From: Limnomonas spitsbergensis
Lineage: Eukaryota; Chlorophyta; Chlorophyceae; Chlamydomonadales
Assembly: GCA_037349105.1 (NCBI GenBank)
Contig: JAYJMM010000092.1
Coordinates: 1,116,001 to 1,180,000, forward strand
Reading direction: 5' to 3'
Length of the DNA: 64,000 nt
Of this stretch, positions 44,101 through 58,500 are shown in pieces. The notes below the pieces were generated by a model. That model was given only the letters and a program-made list of their open reading frames with translations. It was not told where the DNA came from and made no database searches. The stretch's first letter is position 1; every line of letters begins with the position of its first letter. The position numbers were made by a program, and so were the translations under genes.

Positions 44101-47100
44101 CCCCCCGCCTTGATCCCCCCCCGGCCTGTTTTGACCCCCTCCCCCGCCTTGATCCCCCCCCCCCCGCCTTGATCCCCCCCCGGCCTGTTTTGACCCCCTC
44201 CCCCGCCTTGATCCCCCCGCCTTGATCCCCCCCCGCCCTTGATCCCCCCCCGGCCTGTTTTGACCCCCTCCCCCGCCTTGATCCCCCCCCCGCCTTGATC
44301 CCCCCCCGCCTTGATCCCCCCCCCCCGCCTTGATCCCCCCCCCCCCGCCTTGATCCCCCCCCCGCCTTGATCCCCCCCCGCCTTGATCCCCCCCCGCCTT
44401 GATCCCCCCCCGGCCTGTTTTGACCCCCTCCCCCTCCTTGATCCCCCCCCGCCTTGATCCCCCCCCGGCCTCCCTCCTAACCTGTTAGAAGAGCATGTTC
44501 TTCTCCTCCTCCCACCCTCACTCGCAGCCCCCCCCCCTTTCCTCCCGCCTTGACCCTCCCCCCTTCACCCACCTTGACCCCCTCCCTTTCCCCCCCTCCT
44601 CCCTCCTCACCTGCACGATGAGCTTGTTCTTCTCCTCCTCCAGATCCGGCCGTTCCTTGGCTACCACGATACCCAGCAGCTGGTCCTCCAGCCCCTCGGG
44701 TGTCGTCATGAAGTTCAGCAGAGAAACCTGCCAGGAGTGTGTGTGTGTGTGTGTGTGTGTTAAACAGTTGAGGGTTTAGGGGCTTAGGGCTCATAATTTG
44801 CAGTTTAAGTGTTCAGGTTTAAGGGTAAGGCTTCAGATGGTCCTCCAGCCCCTCAGGTGTCGTCATTAAGTTCAGCAGAGAAACCTGCCAGACGGGGGTG
44901 GGGGGCGGTGAGTGTAAAAAAGTGAAAGTTTTAGAGTCCAGGCTTAGCCTGTGCTGGTTTGTGCCTTGCCTTGCTGCCTTGGCCCCGCACCCCTTCCTGC
45001 CAGCGGCCCCCACCTTGGTACACAGCTCGGGTGCATAGTGCGGGTTGCGCATCTTGGTGGTTATGTAGAACTTAAAGTCCTCACTGTACTCCACCGTCGT
45101 GTCTCCCAGTTTGATGCAAAGGGCGCCTGGGGATCCACGGTCAGGGTTTAGGGTTAACGGTGTAGGGTTAAGTTTAGGGATCCAGGGTCAGACATACACA
45201 TGTTTGCAGGGTTTTCAGGCTTAAGGGTTTAGGGTTTAGCCCCTGAATATATTTCAGGGTTTGGGGTTTTGTCCCTAAACATGTTTCCAGGGTTCCCGGT
45301 GAAAAGCAGAGGTCGTTTCTCCCCCGATCTTGCCTATGAACTGTGTCTGACGTTGAAAAACCCCTCCGACGTTCTCGCCACAGGCCCGCGCACTTACGGA
45401 TTTAATTATTGAGCAAAGCATGCCGGTGGAAGGACAAACCCCCGTTTCTCAGGAGTCTTGCGATCTCCTGGACTCAGTGTGAGGACTCAGCAGTTTCTGT
45501 TTAAGGCTTTTTGCGCACCTAACGCCCTTCTTTTAAGACAGTTCAGGGTTCAGGGCTTCTCGGGTTAGGGCTAGTGGATTTAGGGCTGAAGGGCTAGTGG
45601 GTTTAGGGTCTAGATTTGAGGGTTGACGGCACCCCCCCCCCCCTTGCTGGTAGAAAAGTTCGGGGTTATAGGCTCACAGTTTAGGGTGGAGGGCCGAGCA
45701 GCGGCTGAAAGTCAAGGGCTTTCTCGCGCACCCCCCGCCCACCTTGAAGGACAGTTCGGGGTTCAAAGCTCGCACTTTAGGGCTAAGGTCTTGAATTATA
45801 GGGTTTGTTGCGCACCCAACGCCCTGCTTGAAGGTCTGCTTCTGCAGCAGGGGCTCCAGCGATGCCCAGGGCTTTTGTTTGAGGGATTTTAAGAGTTGAG
45901 GGTTGAAAAACAAGTTTCTAGCAGCTGAAATCCGAGGGCTTTCTCGCACACGCACCGCCCTGCTTGAAGGTCTGCTTCTGCAGCAGGGGCTCCAGCGATG
46001 CGTCCAATGTCTCCATCACGTTCTCCAGGAGCACCGGCTTGCCAAACTGAATCGCATTCTCCAGCGTGCGGAGGTAGTTGGAATCTGTTAGCTTGACCAC
46101 CAGCAGGCCCGACTCCTTCTCCATAGCACGGATCCACTTGTTGGCCAGGCCCTGTAGGGGGGGGAGGGGGGGAGGGGGGGGTATTACGTATTCAATTATT
46201 TGTGATTTGTTTCCAAGTGCCGTATTTATGTGTGTTAACATATTGTTTTATTTTAGGCTCCTTCTCCATAGCACGGATCCACTTGTTGGCCAGGCCCTGT
46301 AGGGGGGGAGGGGGGAGGGGGGGGTATTACGTATTCAATTATTTATTAACTTCCTGGGTATTCATGTTTATGTATTTACTATAATGACGCGTTCTTAAGT
46401 AAAACCCTAAATCAAGCCCTTCAGCTATACCCTAAACCCAGCCCCTTCAGCTTAACCCTACACCCATCCCTTCACCTAAACCCTAAACCCAGCCCACCAC
46501 CGTTACCCTACACCCAGCCCACCACCTCTACCCTTAACCCCACCCTTAACCTAAACCCTCACCTGTGGGTCGATGCACAGAGGCCAGCGGCGGCCTTGGT
46601 CCACCACAATACCATTTTCTGCGGAAAACTCGTCCTTTGGCAGGCCCCAGATATTCCATTGCCGGACCTATAAGTCAGGGTGCAGGGTTCATGGCTCAGT
46701 ATTCACACCTTTGGCAGGCCCCAGGTATGTTCTTTTGTTTGACCTTTAGGTCAGGATTCAGGGGTCAGGGTTAGGCGTTCATACTTTTGGCAGGCCCCAG
46801 ATATTCCATTGCCGGACCTATAGGCCAGGGTGCAGGTTTCAGGGCTCAGCTTTCAATTTCATGGTTCAGCATCAAGTTCATGGCCTAGTCCTCAAGGTGC
46901 ATAACTCTTGGATTATGGGTCATGGCCTCATTGCTCATGGCTTATGTAGTCATGTTACATGGCTCATGGTTCATTTGCATGGCTCAGCATTTGTGGTTCG
47001 CTGTTTAGGGTTCATTTATCGAAGCTGGTCGTTCATGATATTCCACAACCCGTCATTTCACATGAAATAGAGGTTCATGGTTTAGGGTTATGTACCATAA

Positions 47101-50100
47101 AGCCCGACATTCTCTCCCAAGCCCTGTCCCAAGCCCAGCCCCTCAACCCCAACATTTCCCCCAGGACCCTAAACGCCTCAGTGCCTCACCTTAACCGGGT
47201 CCCCGAGCACTGCCTCGAGCTTGAAGCGCTCGTTACAGGGGATCCCCCTCGCCTGGCACTGCGCCACCCAGCCCCGCACTGCATCGGCCCTGGGGAGGGA
47301 GGAGCGAGTATGGGCAGGTATGAACCAGTGTGAACATGTATGAAGCAGTGTGAGCATGTATGTGCATGTGAGGAAAACTGCGTGCTACCTGAGAGCAGGC
47401 ACCGGCACAGCGCTACCCAGCCCCACACTGCATCGGCCCTGGGGAGGGAGATGCGAGCGTGAACAGGTATGAACCACTGTAAAAAGTGTGATATACGACA
47501 GCAGGCGCTGGCACTGCGCCACCCAGCCCTGCACTGCATCGGCCCTGGGGAGGGAGGAGCGAGTGTGAAATGTTTGAGCTTTTCAGTATCACACTTTTCC
47601 CTTGTACCGCATCACTCTTCCAGCCCTACACACCTGTATCCCGCCGTGAAGGGGCCGAGGTACGCAATCTGGGCCGCCGCCAGCAGTACATCTCCGGTCA
47701 GCTTCACGTACTTGTCGCCGAGCGAGGCGGCCGCAGCGGTCCACCGCGTCTTCTCACCTGCGGAGGGAAGAGTGGACAAAGAGGCGAGAGTGGGGGAAGA
47801 ATGGGAAATAGAGGGTGTGGAAGAAGGCAGAGGGTTGAAGGAAAGAAGTGGTAGAAACAAAATGCCCTCCCCCCCCCTCCCTTCCTCCCTTCCTCCTCTA
47901 ATAAAATAAGTTGTATAACCTTCCACCCCGGTGCCCTCTCTACCTCTCTCCACTCCAACCCTATTTCCTACCCCCGTTCTCGCCCCCACTTCCCTTCCAG
48001 ACCCACAATGTGCTTCTCTCCACACACACACACCTCGCCCCCCACTTCCCTTCCAGACCCACAATGTGCTTCTCTCTCCACACACACACACCTCGCCCCC
48101 CACTTCCCTTCCATACCCACAATGTGCTTCTCTCCACACACACACACCTCCACCCCCACTTCCCTTCCAGAGCCACAATGTGCTTCTCTCTCCACACACA
48201 CACACACACACCCCCACTTCCCTTCCAGACCCACAATGTGCTTCTCTCTACACACACACACCCCCACTTCCCTTCCAGACCCACAATGTGCTTCTCTCTA
48301 CACACACACACCTCCACCCCCACTTCTGTCTAGAGCCCCGCATCGCACCCTACTGCCTTTCTTGCTTACCTCCCAGCCCCGATATGAGCTTCTCCACCCT
48401 GTCCAGCTGAATGCTGCACAGTTCGATATCATGCCCTCCTTCCCCCCTTCCACACAACAGCTCAGCTCCCAGCCCTGATATCACACCCTCCCTCCCCCCT
48501 CCCACATGGCAGCTCGCAAGTCACCTCCCAGCCCCGATATCAGCTTCCTTGCCCTGTCCACCTTAGTGCTGCACATTTCAATATCATGCCCGCCCTCCCC
48601 CCTCCCACACGACAGCTCGCAAGTCACCTCCCAGCCCCGATATCAGCTTCTCAGCCCTGTCCAGCTTAATGCTGCACATCTTGACGTCGTACTCCAGCTT
48701 CTCCTTGCGCGCCTGCACACAGTCACGAACTCAAAATATTTAGGTGTATTCAAAGCTTAGGTGCATTGAAACCTTAGGTGCATTCAAAGGCTTGGGACAA
48801 CTCTAAACCTCAACCTCCCCCTACCTTACCCTAGAACAAGCCCCAAACCCTGACCAGACCGTACATAGGGTTTAGGGATTGAGGTCAAGGCTTTGACTCA
48901 ACTTATGGTTACCGTAAGGAGTCATGCACGACAATGAAATGCTAAGGAAACAGCTTAGTGAATGTGGGCTCATATCAGGCTTTGGGATGTAGGGCTTAGT
49001 AGCGGTTACGGTTACTGGGAAGGAAGGGAAAGAGAAGGCAAAGCAACACCCATGCCTTCTTTTCCCCCTCCATCCCTTGTTCAGGGAGCGTCACGTCTAG
49101 ACACAGGGTCCCCTCCCTTCATTAATTCAGTTTCACTCCTGCCAGCGCCTTCAACCCCCTCGGGTTCAAGGGTTAAGGGTTTAGGGTTCGGGGTTTAGGG
49201 TTAAACGCCTAACCTCCTTCTCCTGCATATCTGCATCGAGGGCTAACGTTATGGGTTTAAAATAAACCCGCAACCCTAAAACCCTAAACCCTGACCCCCC
49301 CCCCCAAATACCCTTAACCCTTCACTACGACCAGCTGCTTCCCCTCTTCACCCTCTTCTCCTGCAGATCTGCGTCAAGCGCCGCCAGCTTAGGGTCTAGG
49401 GTTAAGGGTTTAGGTTTTGAGTTTAAGGTTTAGGGTTCACCATCTTCTCCTGCAGATCCGCGTTGAGTGCCGCTAGCTTAGGTGTTAGGGTTTAGGGGTT
49501 AAGGGCTTACATTAAGGTTTAAGGTTTGGGTTCAGGGTTAAGGGTTCACCTTCTTCTCCTGCAGATCCGCGTCGAGCGCCGCCAGCTTGTCCATGACGGC
49601 CTTGAGCTCCGCCTGCTTTGCGCGAAGGTCCTTCATCACGACCTCCAGCTGCGTCTCAGCTTCCTGGAGCTTAATCTTCTTAGGCCCAACCACCTTGGCG
49701 ACACGGTCGTAGGCCTCCATAGCACGAACCCAGCTGCAGGGTTCAGGGTTCAGGGTCCAGTGTTCAGTGTTCAGGGTACAGGATTAAGTCAGAGTCAGAA
49801 TCACCGAACCCTGAACCCTGCGGTCATTGGCCTCCACTGCACGAACCCAGCTGCTGGGTTCAGGGTTCGGGAAGGGAGGTTTAAAGGCTAGCCAGCTTTA
49901 GGGCCCAATAACCCCCCTCTTCCCCCAGAGCTGCGTCTCACCTTGCAACTTGACCTTCTTACGGTTAAGGGTTACGGGTTAAGTTACTGGGGCCGACCAC
50001 CTTGGCATCCTCCCTTCACATACGGTATGCGCATATGTAAAATATGGGTTTATCTATGTAATACTATAATGGGTGAACAGTTGATGGCTGCCCCTCGTGC

Positions 50101-52531
50101 CGGAACTCTTACAGTTGATGGTTTCTTAGGCCGGGACATCCCACCGGCCCATATTGGTGTGTCTATGTATTCTGTAACGGGTTAACAGCTGATGGCCTCT
50201 CATGCCGGGACTCCTCATGCCGGGACTCCTCATGCCGGGACTATCACCTGCACAGTCCATAGGCTGCCGAGGACACGCTCTTGATCTTGTCGGGAAGGAA
50301 CTCGGGGTTCTCCATAAAAGGCGCGAGCTTCTTGATGGTCCCTGCATCGATGTGGTCCTTGTCGTAACTGAAGGGAGAGGGGGGTAGCGGAGGGGGGGTT
50401 ACAACAACAGCTACAGCAGTAACGGCATTTGTAGCAGTTAGGCATGATACAGGTTCTCCATATATAGGGCGCCATCTTCTTGATGGTCCCGGCATCGATG
50501 TGGTCATTGTCGTAACTGAAGGGAGAGAGGGGAAGCGGAGGGGGGAGGTTACTTTGCCCGCTCTCTGACTCCCATAGTCTACCCTACCCCACCCACACCC
50601 CTTTCTCATGACATGATGCTGAACCACACAACCACTCAACCTAAAATACCTTTTGGGGTTCATGTAAAACAACGTTTTGCCCCCTCCACTCCCTGAGTCT
50701 ACCCCACCCCACCCCACCCACCTACTCCCAAAGGCTGACGAGGAAGTTATGCCCCATTCACAATTTCAGCAATTTCATGCATATTGAAACCTAATTCCCC
50801 ATACTTGGCTTTAACCCTCATCCCCACTCACTATTAAGGCTGAACCCTCATCCCTGATCTGAACCCTCATCCCCCCCACTCACTCTCTGAGGTTAAACCC
50901 TCATCCCCCCAACCACTCTCCGAGACTTAACCCTCACCCCCCCACTCACTCTCTGAGGCTAAACCCTCACCCCCCCAATCACTCTCCGAGACTAAACTCT
51001 CACACCCCCACTCACACTCCAAGGCTAAACCCTCACCCCCCCCACTCACTCTCCGAGGCTGCCCTCATCCCCCCACTCACTCTCTAAGGCTGAATCCTCA
51101 TCCCCCCACTCACTCTCTGAGGCTTACGAGGAAGTTATCCTCCATCAGCATCTTCTTGGAGGCCTCCCAGTAGTCGTCCACCATGCGCCCAGTATTAGGG
51201 TCCTTCATGCGGATCTGTGAGAGGGAAGGGTTTCGGGTGAAGGGTTTAGGGTTAGTCATCCACCATGCGCCCAGTATTAGGGTCCTTCATGCGGATCTGT
51301 GAGAGGTAAGGGTTTCGGGTGAAGGTTTTAGGGCTAGTCATCCACCATGCGCCCAGTATTAGGGTCCTTCATGCGGATCTGTGGGAGGGAAGAGTTCTTC
51401 TTTCATTCGGATCTGGGGGGAAGGGTTGGGGTCCGTCATGCGGATCTGGGGGGTGGGTGGGTTAGGGTTGGGGGTCTTTCTTACAAATCCAGAGGGAAGG
51501 GTCCGGATCCTTCATGAGGATCTGGGGGGAGGGTTTGGGGTCTGTCATGCTGATCTGGGGCAGAGGGTTGGGGTCCGTCATGCGGATCTGGGGGGGAGGC
51601 GTCAAATCCTACATACGGATCTGGGGGTAGAGGTCATGCGAACGCTGGCAGGTGCAGCAAATATGACCCAATCGTTATGCAATAGGCAGGAGTTGGCGTC
51701 CTTGGGGAAGGCTGTGCTCATGCGGTCATGTGCATGTGGAGCAGGCCGAATCCCCGCGGCTTACCGGTTTGACATTCTTCATGATGCACACCGCCTCCAG
51801 CACCAACTTCACTCCTGAGGGCGGGCTCTTCATGCCCTTGACCTCAGTGATGTCATTCTTGGTCAAGGTATCCAGGGCCTAACGCAGCAGCAGGGACAGA
51901 GGCGTTATCAGCAGAAGGGGTAGTATCAGAGGCAGAGGCAGAGGCAGGGGCAGGGCAGGGGCAGAGGCAGAGGCGGGGGCAGTATCAACAGCAGGGGCAG
52001 TATCAGAGGCAGAGGCAGGGGCAGGTCGTCCATGCATCCGTCATTGAGCCCACCATGAGCCCACCATCAGAGCTCAGTGCCTACCTTGAGCCCACCATGA
52101 GCCCACCATCAGTGCCCAGTGCCCACCTTGAGCCCACCATGAGCCCACTATCATCAACCATTGCCCACCTTGAGTGCTGCCTCTAGGAGTGGCATTGCCT
52201 CCGCCAGGTCACCCATGCATTCGTCATCGAGCCCACCTAGAGCCCACCATAAGCTCCCAGTGCCCACCTTGATCCCACCTATAGCCCACCATGAGCCCAC
52301 TATCAGTGCCCAGTGCCCACCTTGAGCGCTGCCTCTAGGAGTGGCATTGCCTCCGCCAGGTCCCCCATGCATTCGTCCTTGATGGCCTTGACCTTGGCCG
52401 CCTCTGCGCTGGCCACGGCCTCCTCCTTGCTGACCACCTGCTTGACCTTGTCCGCCTCGGCGCTCTCTCTGAGAAGGGCAGGGGGAGGAGCAATGGAGAG
52501 TTACCACCAGCAGCAGCAACAACAACAGCAT

Positions 52532-52568
<37 letters not shown>

Positions 52569-55500
52569 TACAACACAACATAGGCAGCAGCAGCAATAGC
52601 AGCAGCTCAATCAGCACCTTGCAAGCACCCCCCTCCCGATCCTCACAGCCCGTCCCCCCTCCACTCCTCCCCGCTCCCTGCTACCCAGTTCTCACCTGGT
52701 GATCACGACCATGGCTGCCTCCGTCTCCTTGGCCGCCACTGCCAGCTGCGGCTGCAGCTCAATCAGCTCTGTCTGCATGCCCTGCACGCTCTCCTCCGTA
52801 GTCTGTAGCTTCTCCAGGCCAACCTCATATCGGCGCTTGACGGTCATGACCTGACAACGCAGTTTGTAGGGGGAGGGAGAGGGGGAGGGAGAGGGGGGGG
52901 GGGGGTGAAGACAAAGGGGAGGGGGAGGATAGAGGTAGGGGGAGGGGGAGAGGGGGGGCTCCTCAAGGCCAACCTTATATCGGCGCTTAACAGTCATAAC
53001 CTAGAGGGGGGACCAGTGTTGTTGGTCCAGCTTTTAGTGTGGAGGTAATTAGACATGGGGAAGGGGACCCCCCCCCCCTCACTCTCTCTCTCTCTCACAC
53101 TCTCTCTCTCACTCTCTCTCCCTCTCCGCAGTGGACTGAAGCCTCACAACAACCAATTAAAAGACACTCTTAACATTCTTACCTCGCTCTAAGTAGACTC
53201 TATTGCCTCTGCAGCCCGCAGCTATACTGCAGAAACAAGCCCATTTCCTCTCAGCTCCCTGGCCTCCCTCCCTGGCCACCTCCTCCCTCCCTGGCCTCCC
53301 TGGCCTCCCTCCCTGGCCTCCCTCACCTCGCTCTGCCTCCCTCCCTGGCCTCCCTCCCTGGCCTCCCTCACCTCGCTCTGCCTCCCTCCCTGGCCTCCCT
53401 CCCTGGCCTCCCTCCCTGGCCTCCCTTCCTGGCCTTCCTCCTCCCTCCCTGGCCTCCCTCCCTGGCCTGAGTGGTCCCCCTCCCTGGCCTAGTGGCCTCC
53501 CTCACCTCGCTCTGCCGAGCTCCCAGCAGGCCCTTGTAGCTGTGGAGGAGCTCCAGGTAGCTGGTGGGGGTGGTGTAGTAGTAGCGGCGCTGCTCAGCCA
53601 GAAATTGAGCAGACAGCACCTGGACAGTGTGAACCCGGCACTGTGAACCCAGCAGTGTGAACCAGGAAGTGTGGATAGGATGGGCAAATGATGGGGGATG
53701 GGAGGATGAGGTGCAAGAGGGAGGATGCATGAGGAGCACTTACTTTAGGTAGCTGGTGGGGAGGGTGCAGTGGGAGCCAGCGCATAATATAGCATAATAT
53801 AGCATAACGGTATATAGCATAATATAGCATTATTATGCTATATAATATAGCATTATATAGCATAATATAGCATAATATAACATAATATAGCATTATAATG
53901 CTATATAATATAGCATGATATAGCATGATATAGCATTACGTTTGAATCCCTTCAGACACGTACCTTGACACTCTGGTGGCAGAGCACATGCCATGCCATA
54001 TCGTGCCGCGTCATGGCGTTGTGATGGTATTGCTCTAGACACCCACCTTGACACTCTGGTGGAAGAGCACGCACAGGCCGGGCAGCTGCTCCGAAACTGC
54101 ATCCTCAACGCCTACGAGGTTGGACAAAAAGCTCGAGGCGACGGTGTTGAGGGCGTCTTGCGGCCAAGGTGTGAACCTGAAATATTAAATTAGAATCGTT
54201 GAATTTTGAATTCGAATTTCAAATGGGGTTTTGACTAAAAAACGGGGTGGAGATTGATGAGGAGGCAATGGAGTGGAATGCATGTTGCGGCCAAGGGGTA
54301 CACCTGGAGCATGATATTTCAAATTAGGTGGCATGTCGGTAATGGCCTGAATTTGAATTTCAAAGATAACCCTTCTTGGGCTTAGGGTGAAGGGTGGAGG
54401 GTGCAAGATTTGCCCTCGGCAGTTCATATATTTGTGCAGCATTAACACCTGAAGCCATTTTGCCTACCGGAACCTGATCTTGAGTCCGGAACCCATCTTG
54501 CTAACTGCCAAACCGCTAACTGCCCAACCGCTAACTGCCCAACCGCTTCCCCTCACCAGTCGATGGTCGTGCAGTTGACGAGGGACGGGAACTTGCGCAG
54601 GCGCTCGCGGAACACGTCGCCCACGGGGCTGAAGGTCAGAACCAGGTGCAGGTTCTTGCGCACCTGAGGCAGCAATGATGATCATCACATATTTTTTATC
54701 ATATCACATATCATCATCATATCACATACGGTATTTGTGTGATTAGCATACCGTATACTGGTTTAGTATTATCGAATAATGCAGTGCTTGTCTCGCTTCG
54801 TTTTCCCAGCGTTTTGAAGGGCAGACGAATTTTGTTTTTTGTTGGGCGCTTATTAAACCCTCAACCCGCGACACACTGTTTTCTTAACCCTACACCCTCC
54901 CCCAAAACTACTTCCTAAACCCTCCCCCACACACACCTCCTGCATGAAAAAGCTGTACAACGACTCCCGCGTGCCGTCCATGCCGACCGCCTTTGCGCGC
55001 GTGCGTATGTTCTCAAAGATGGGCACCAGATCGGCGCTCTGCATCAGGTTGGGCACCTCGTAGGTGTTGAGCAGGTTGCTGATGTCCTCAACGAACGACT
55101 CCTCCTTGATCTGCGGGGTTAGGGTTTAGGGTTTAAGGATTAGGGTTTAGGGTTCCTGATGTCCTCAACAAACGACACCTCGTTGATCTGCCCAGAAACT
55201 GTAAGATATAGAATAAATAAAATAATTTTCCATACGTATAATTTTATTCATAATGATGCTGATACGTATGGAAATCGTATCGGTGAATCGGAGTGTGACA
55301 GGCTGGGGAAGAGGTGGGGTGTGTGAATCCCGTATTCTATTTAATAAAAAGCCCCAAAACATCTATTATTGTTCATTAGGATGTTCATTGGGATGTTCAT
55401 TAGTATCATCATCAATTATTAGGTGATTCCACATGTTTTTCTTCACCAGGACCAGGCATTTTCTTGGTTTAAATATTTGGATTTATTATATACTTAAATA

Positions 55501-58500
55501 TATCTACATTGGTAACAAAATCCCACCTGCGTGTCCGCAAACAGGAACACAATGGGCTTGTTGGCCTCCCCGGCGAGGCGGAGCACCTTCTTGATGTCCT
55601 CGCCCCACTCCGTCTTGCCATACGTCTTGCTGATCTCGATCTGGAACACATCACAACATGTAGGGTCAGGACTGAAAGGTTGAGGGTTTAGGGTTTGAGG
55701 TTAAGGGTTCAGGGTTTGAATTGGAATTTTGAGGGTTCAGGTTTTTGAGTGAACGGTTATGAGTTGATGGGTCTCGGTCAAGGATGAAGCTTAATATGAC
55801 CTCAGTACAGCAAGGCATCGCACTTGATGCTCAGGATTCCTTTCCTCTTAGGATTCCCAACGCTCCCTCCTTCCATCGCACCCCCGTTCCCAACCTTTCT
55901 CTCCCCTTGCTTCCTTTTCCCACCTGATAGACTTCCCTTCCCTCCTTCCCATCCCTAGCTCCCTCGCCCCCTCCTTCCCATCCCTTCCCTCCCCTTGTTC
56001 CCCACCTGATAGACCTCGAAGTCCTCCATAAAGGCTGCCAGGCGCGTGAGGCTCTGCCTGCCGCTCCCACCCAGGCCAACCAGCAGCGCGTTCCCACCCG
56101 GGGAAGTGATGATGCGACAGATGCGGCAAACGTGTTCAAGAGCAAACTACAAGGGGGGAGAGGAGGGAGGGGAGGTGAGGGAGGGCAGTAGGGCAGACAG
56201 TAATGATGCGGCAAACGTGCTGCAGAGGAAACTACAAAGGGGGAGAGGAGTAAGGGAGGGGGGCAGTAGGGCAGACTGTAATAATGCGGTAAATGTGCTG
56301 CAGAGAAAACTACAAGGAAGGGAGGAGGTGAGGGAGGGCTATAGGGCAGACAGGAATAATGCGGTAGACATGCTCAGGAGCAAAAGGTCATGAGAAAGGC
56401 GGAGAGGAAAGGCGGAGAGGAAAGGCGGAGAGGAAAGGCGGAGAGGAAAGGCGGAGAGGAAAGGCGGAGAGGAAAGGCGGAGAGGAAAGGCGGAGAGGAA
56501 AGGCGGAGAGGAAAGGCGGAGAGGAAAGGCGGAGAGGAAAGCATGGCCAGTAAATAAAAACAGAGGTGGTACATGTCAGCTACACTGGCCGGAGGCCCTA
56601 TTCGTGGCCAGCCATGCTCTGCTTTTGCCAACAGTCGTAGGCCGGTCCAGGTTCCTTCCCAATCAGGCCTTTGGCGGCCGCAAGGGCGGCCTACCAAAGG
56701 TGTCGACTCGAGGATGAAAAAAACAAGAAAACTGCGGTATTCTCCGGCGAAAAGCCTTGCCTGAGAGGTAGAAAAGTACGCGCCCATAGGGTGAAGGGAA
56801 CAGTGCAACTCGGGGCCGAAGCCACATCCGCCTCGGTACCATGCCTCACCTGAAAGAGCACGAAGTGCATGGGGTGCAAGGGGTGCATGGGCTTCTTACC
56901 TGGAGGAGCACGAGGTGCATGGAGTGCATGGGCTTCTTACCTGGAGGAGCACGAGGTGCATGGGGTGCATGGGCTTCTTACCTGGAGGAGCACGAGGTGC
57001 ATGGGGTGCATGGGCTTCTTACCTGGAGGAGCACGAGGTGCATGGGGTGCATGGGCTTCTTACCTGGAGGAGCACGAGGTGCATGGGGTGCATGGGGTGC
57101 ATGGGCTTCTTACCTGAAGGAGCACGAGGTGCATGGGGTGCATGGGCTTCTTACCTGAAGGAGCACGAGGTGCATGGGGTGCATGGGCTTCTTACCTGGA
57201 GGAGCACGAGGTGCATGGGGTGCATGGGCTTCTTACCTGGAGGAGCACGAGGTGCATGGGGTGCATGGGCTTCTTACCTGGAGGAGCACGAGGTGCATGG
57301 GGTGCATGGGCTTCTTACCTGGAGGAGCACGAGGTGCAAGGGGTGCATGGGCTTCTTACCTGGAGGAGCACGAGGTGCATGGGGTGCATGGGCTTCTTAC
57401 CTGGAGGAGCACGAGGTGCTTGTGGTGCATGGGCTTCTTACCTGGAGGAGCACGAGGTGCATGGGGTGCATGGGGTGCATGGGCTTCTTACCTGAAGGAG
57501 CACGAGGTGCATGGGGTGCATGGGCTTCTTACCTGGAGGAGCACGAGGTGCTTGTGGTGCATGGGCTTCTTACCTGGAGGAGCACGAGGTGCATGGGGTG
57601 CATGGGGTGCATGGGCTTCTTACCTGAAGGAGCACGAGGTGCATGGGGTGCATGGGCTTCTTACCTGGAGGAGCACGAGGTGCTTGTGGTGCATGTGGTG
57701 CATGGGCTTCTTACCTGAAAGAGCACGAGGTGCATGGGCTTCTTGCTCGTGGCGTTAAAGTCGGCCAGGTACTCTGTCACGACACGCTGCATGGCTGAGC
57801 TGTCCTTAATGTCGATATACAGCTTTGTATCAGCACCTGGAAGGGTGAGGGGGGGAGGGAGATGTACATCATGTCAACAGGGGCAGGGAGCGGTACACGC
57901 TGCATGGCCGAGGTGCCTTAGATGTACATGTACTACAGTTTACTGACTGATACGTACATCATACCGCAACGAAGAAGTGAAATATTTACAACGCTTACAC
58001 ATGTACCTTGTACTGCATTTATGACGTACCGTACTTCATAAAGTTTCACACTGCGTGGCACTCAAATCATCACTATGCCCATGCAGTTGGTCAGTGACAT
58101 GAGCGCCCTCAGCACAGTGATGGCTTTCAGAGTTCAGGGTTTAGGGTTAAGGGATTAGGGTTCAATCCCCTCAGCTTGTACCACAAAGTATCAGGACATG
58201 AGCCCCCTCAGCGCGTAGATGGGTTTTAGGTTTTGGGAACAGGATTTAGGGTGACGTCCCCTCGCCGTGAGCCATGAAGTCTCAGGACATGAGCCCCTAA
58301 GCGCATACCGGTATATGGGTTTGAGGGTTTAGGGTTCATGGTTTAGGGCGAAGTCCCTTCACCTTGCATCACTGAGTCTCAGGACGTGAGCCCCCTCAGC
58401 ACGTTGACAGACAGGTTTCAGGGTCTCAGGGTTGAGGGTTTAGGATTTAGGGTGTAGTCCCCTCACCTTGCACCATGAAGTCTCCAAACATGAGCCCTGA

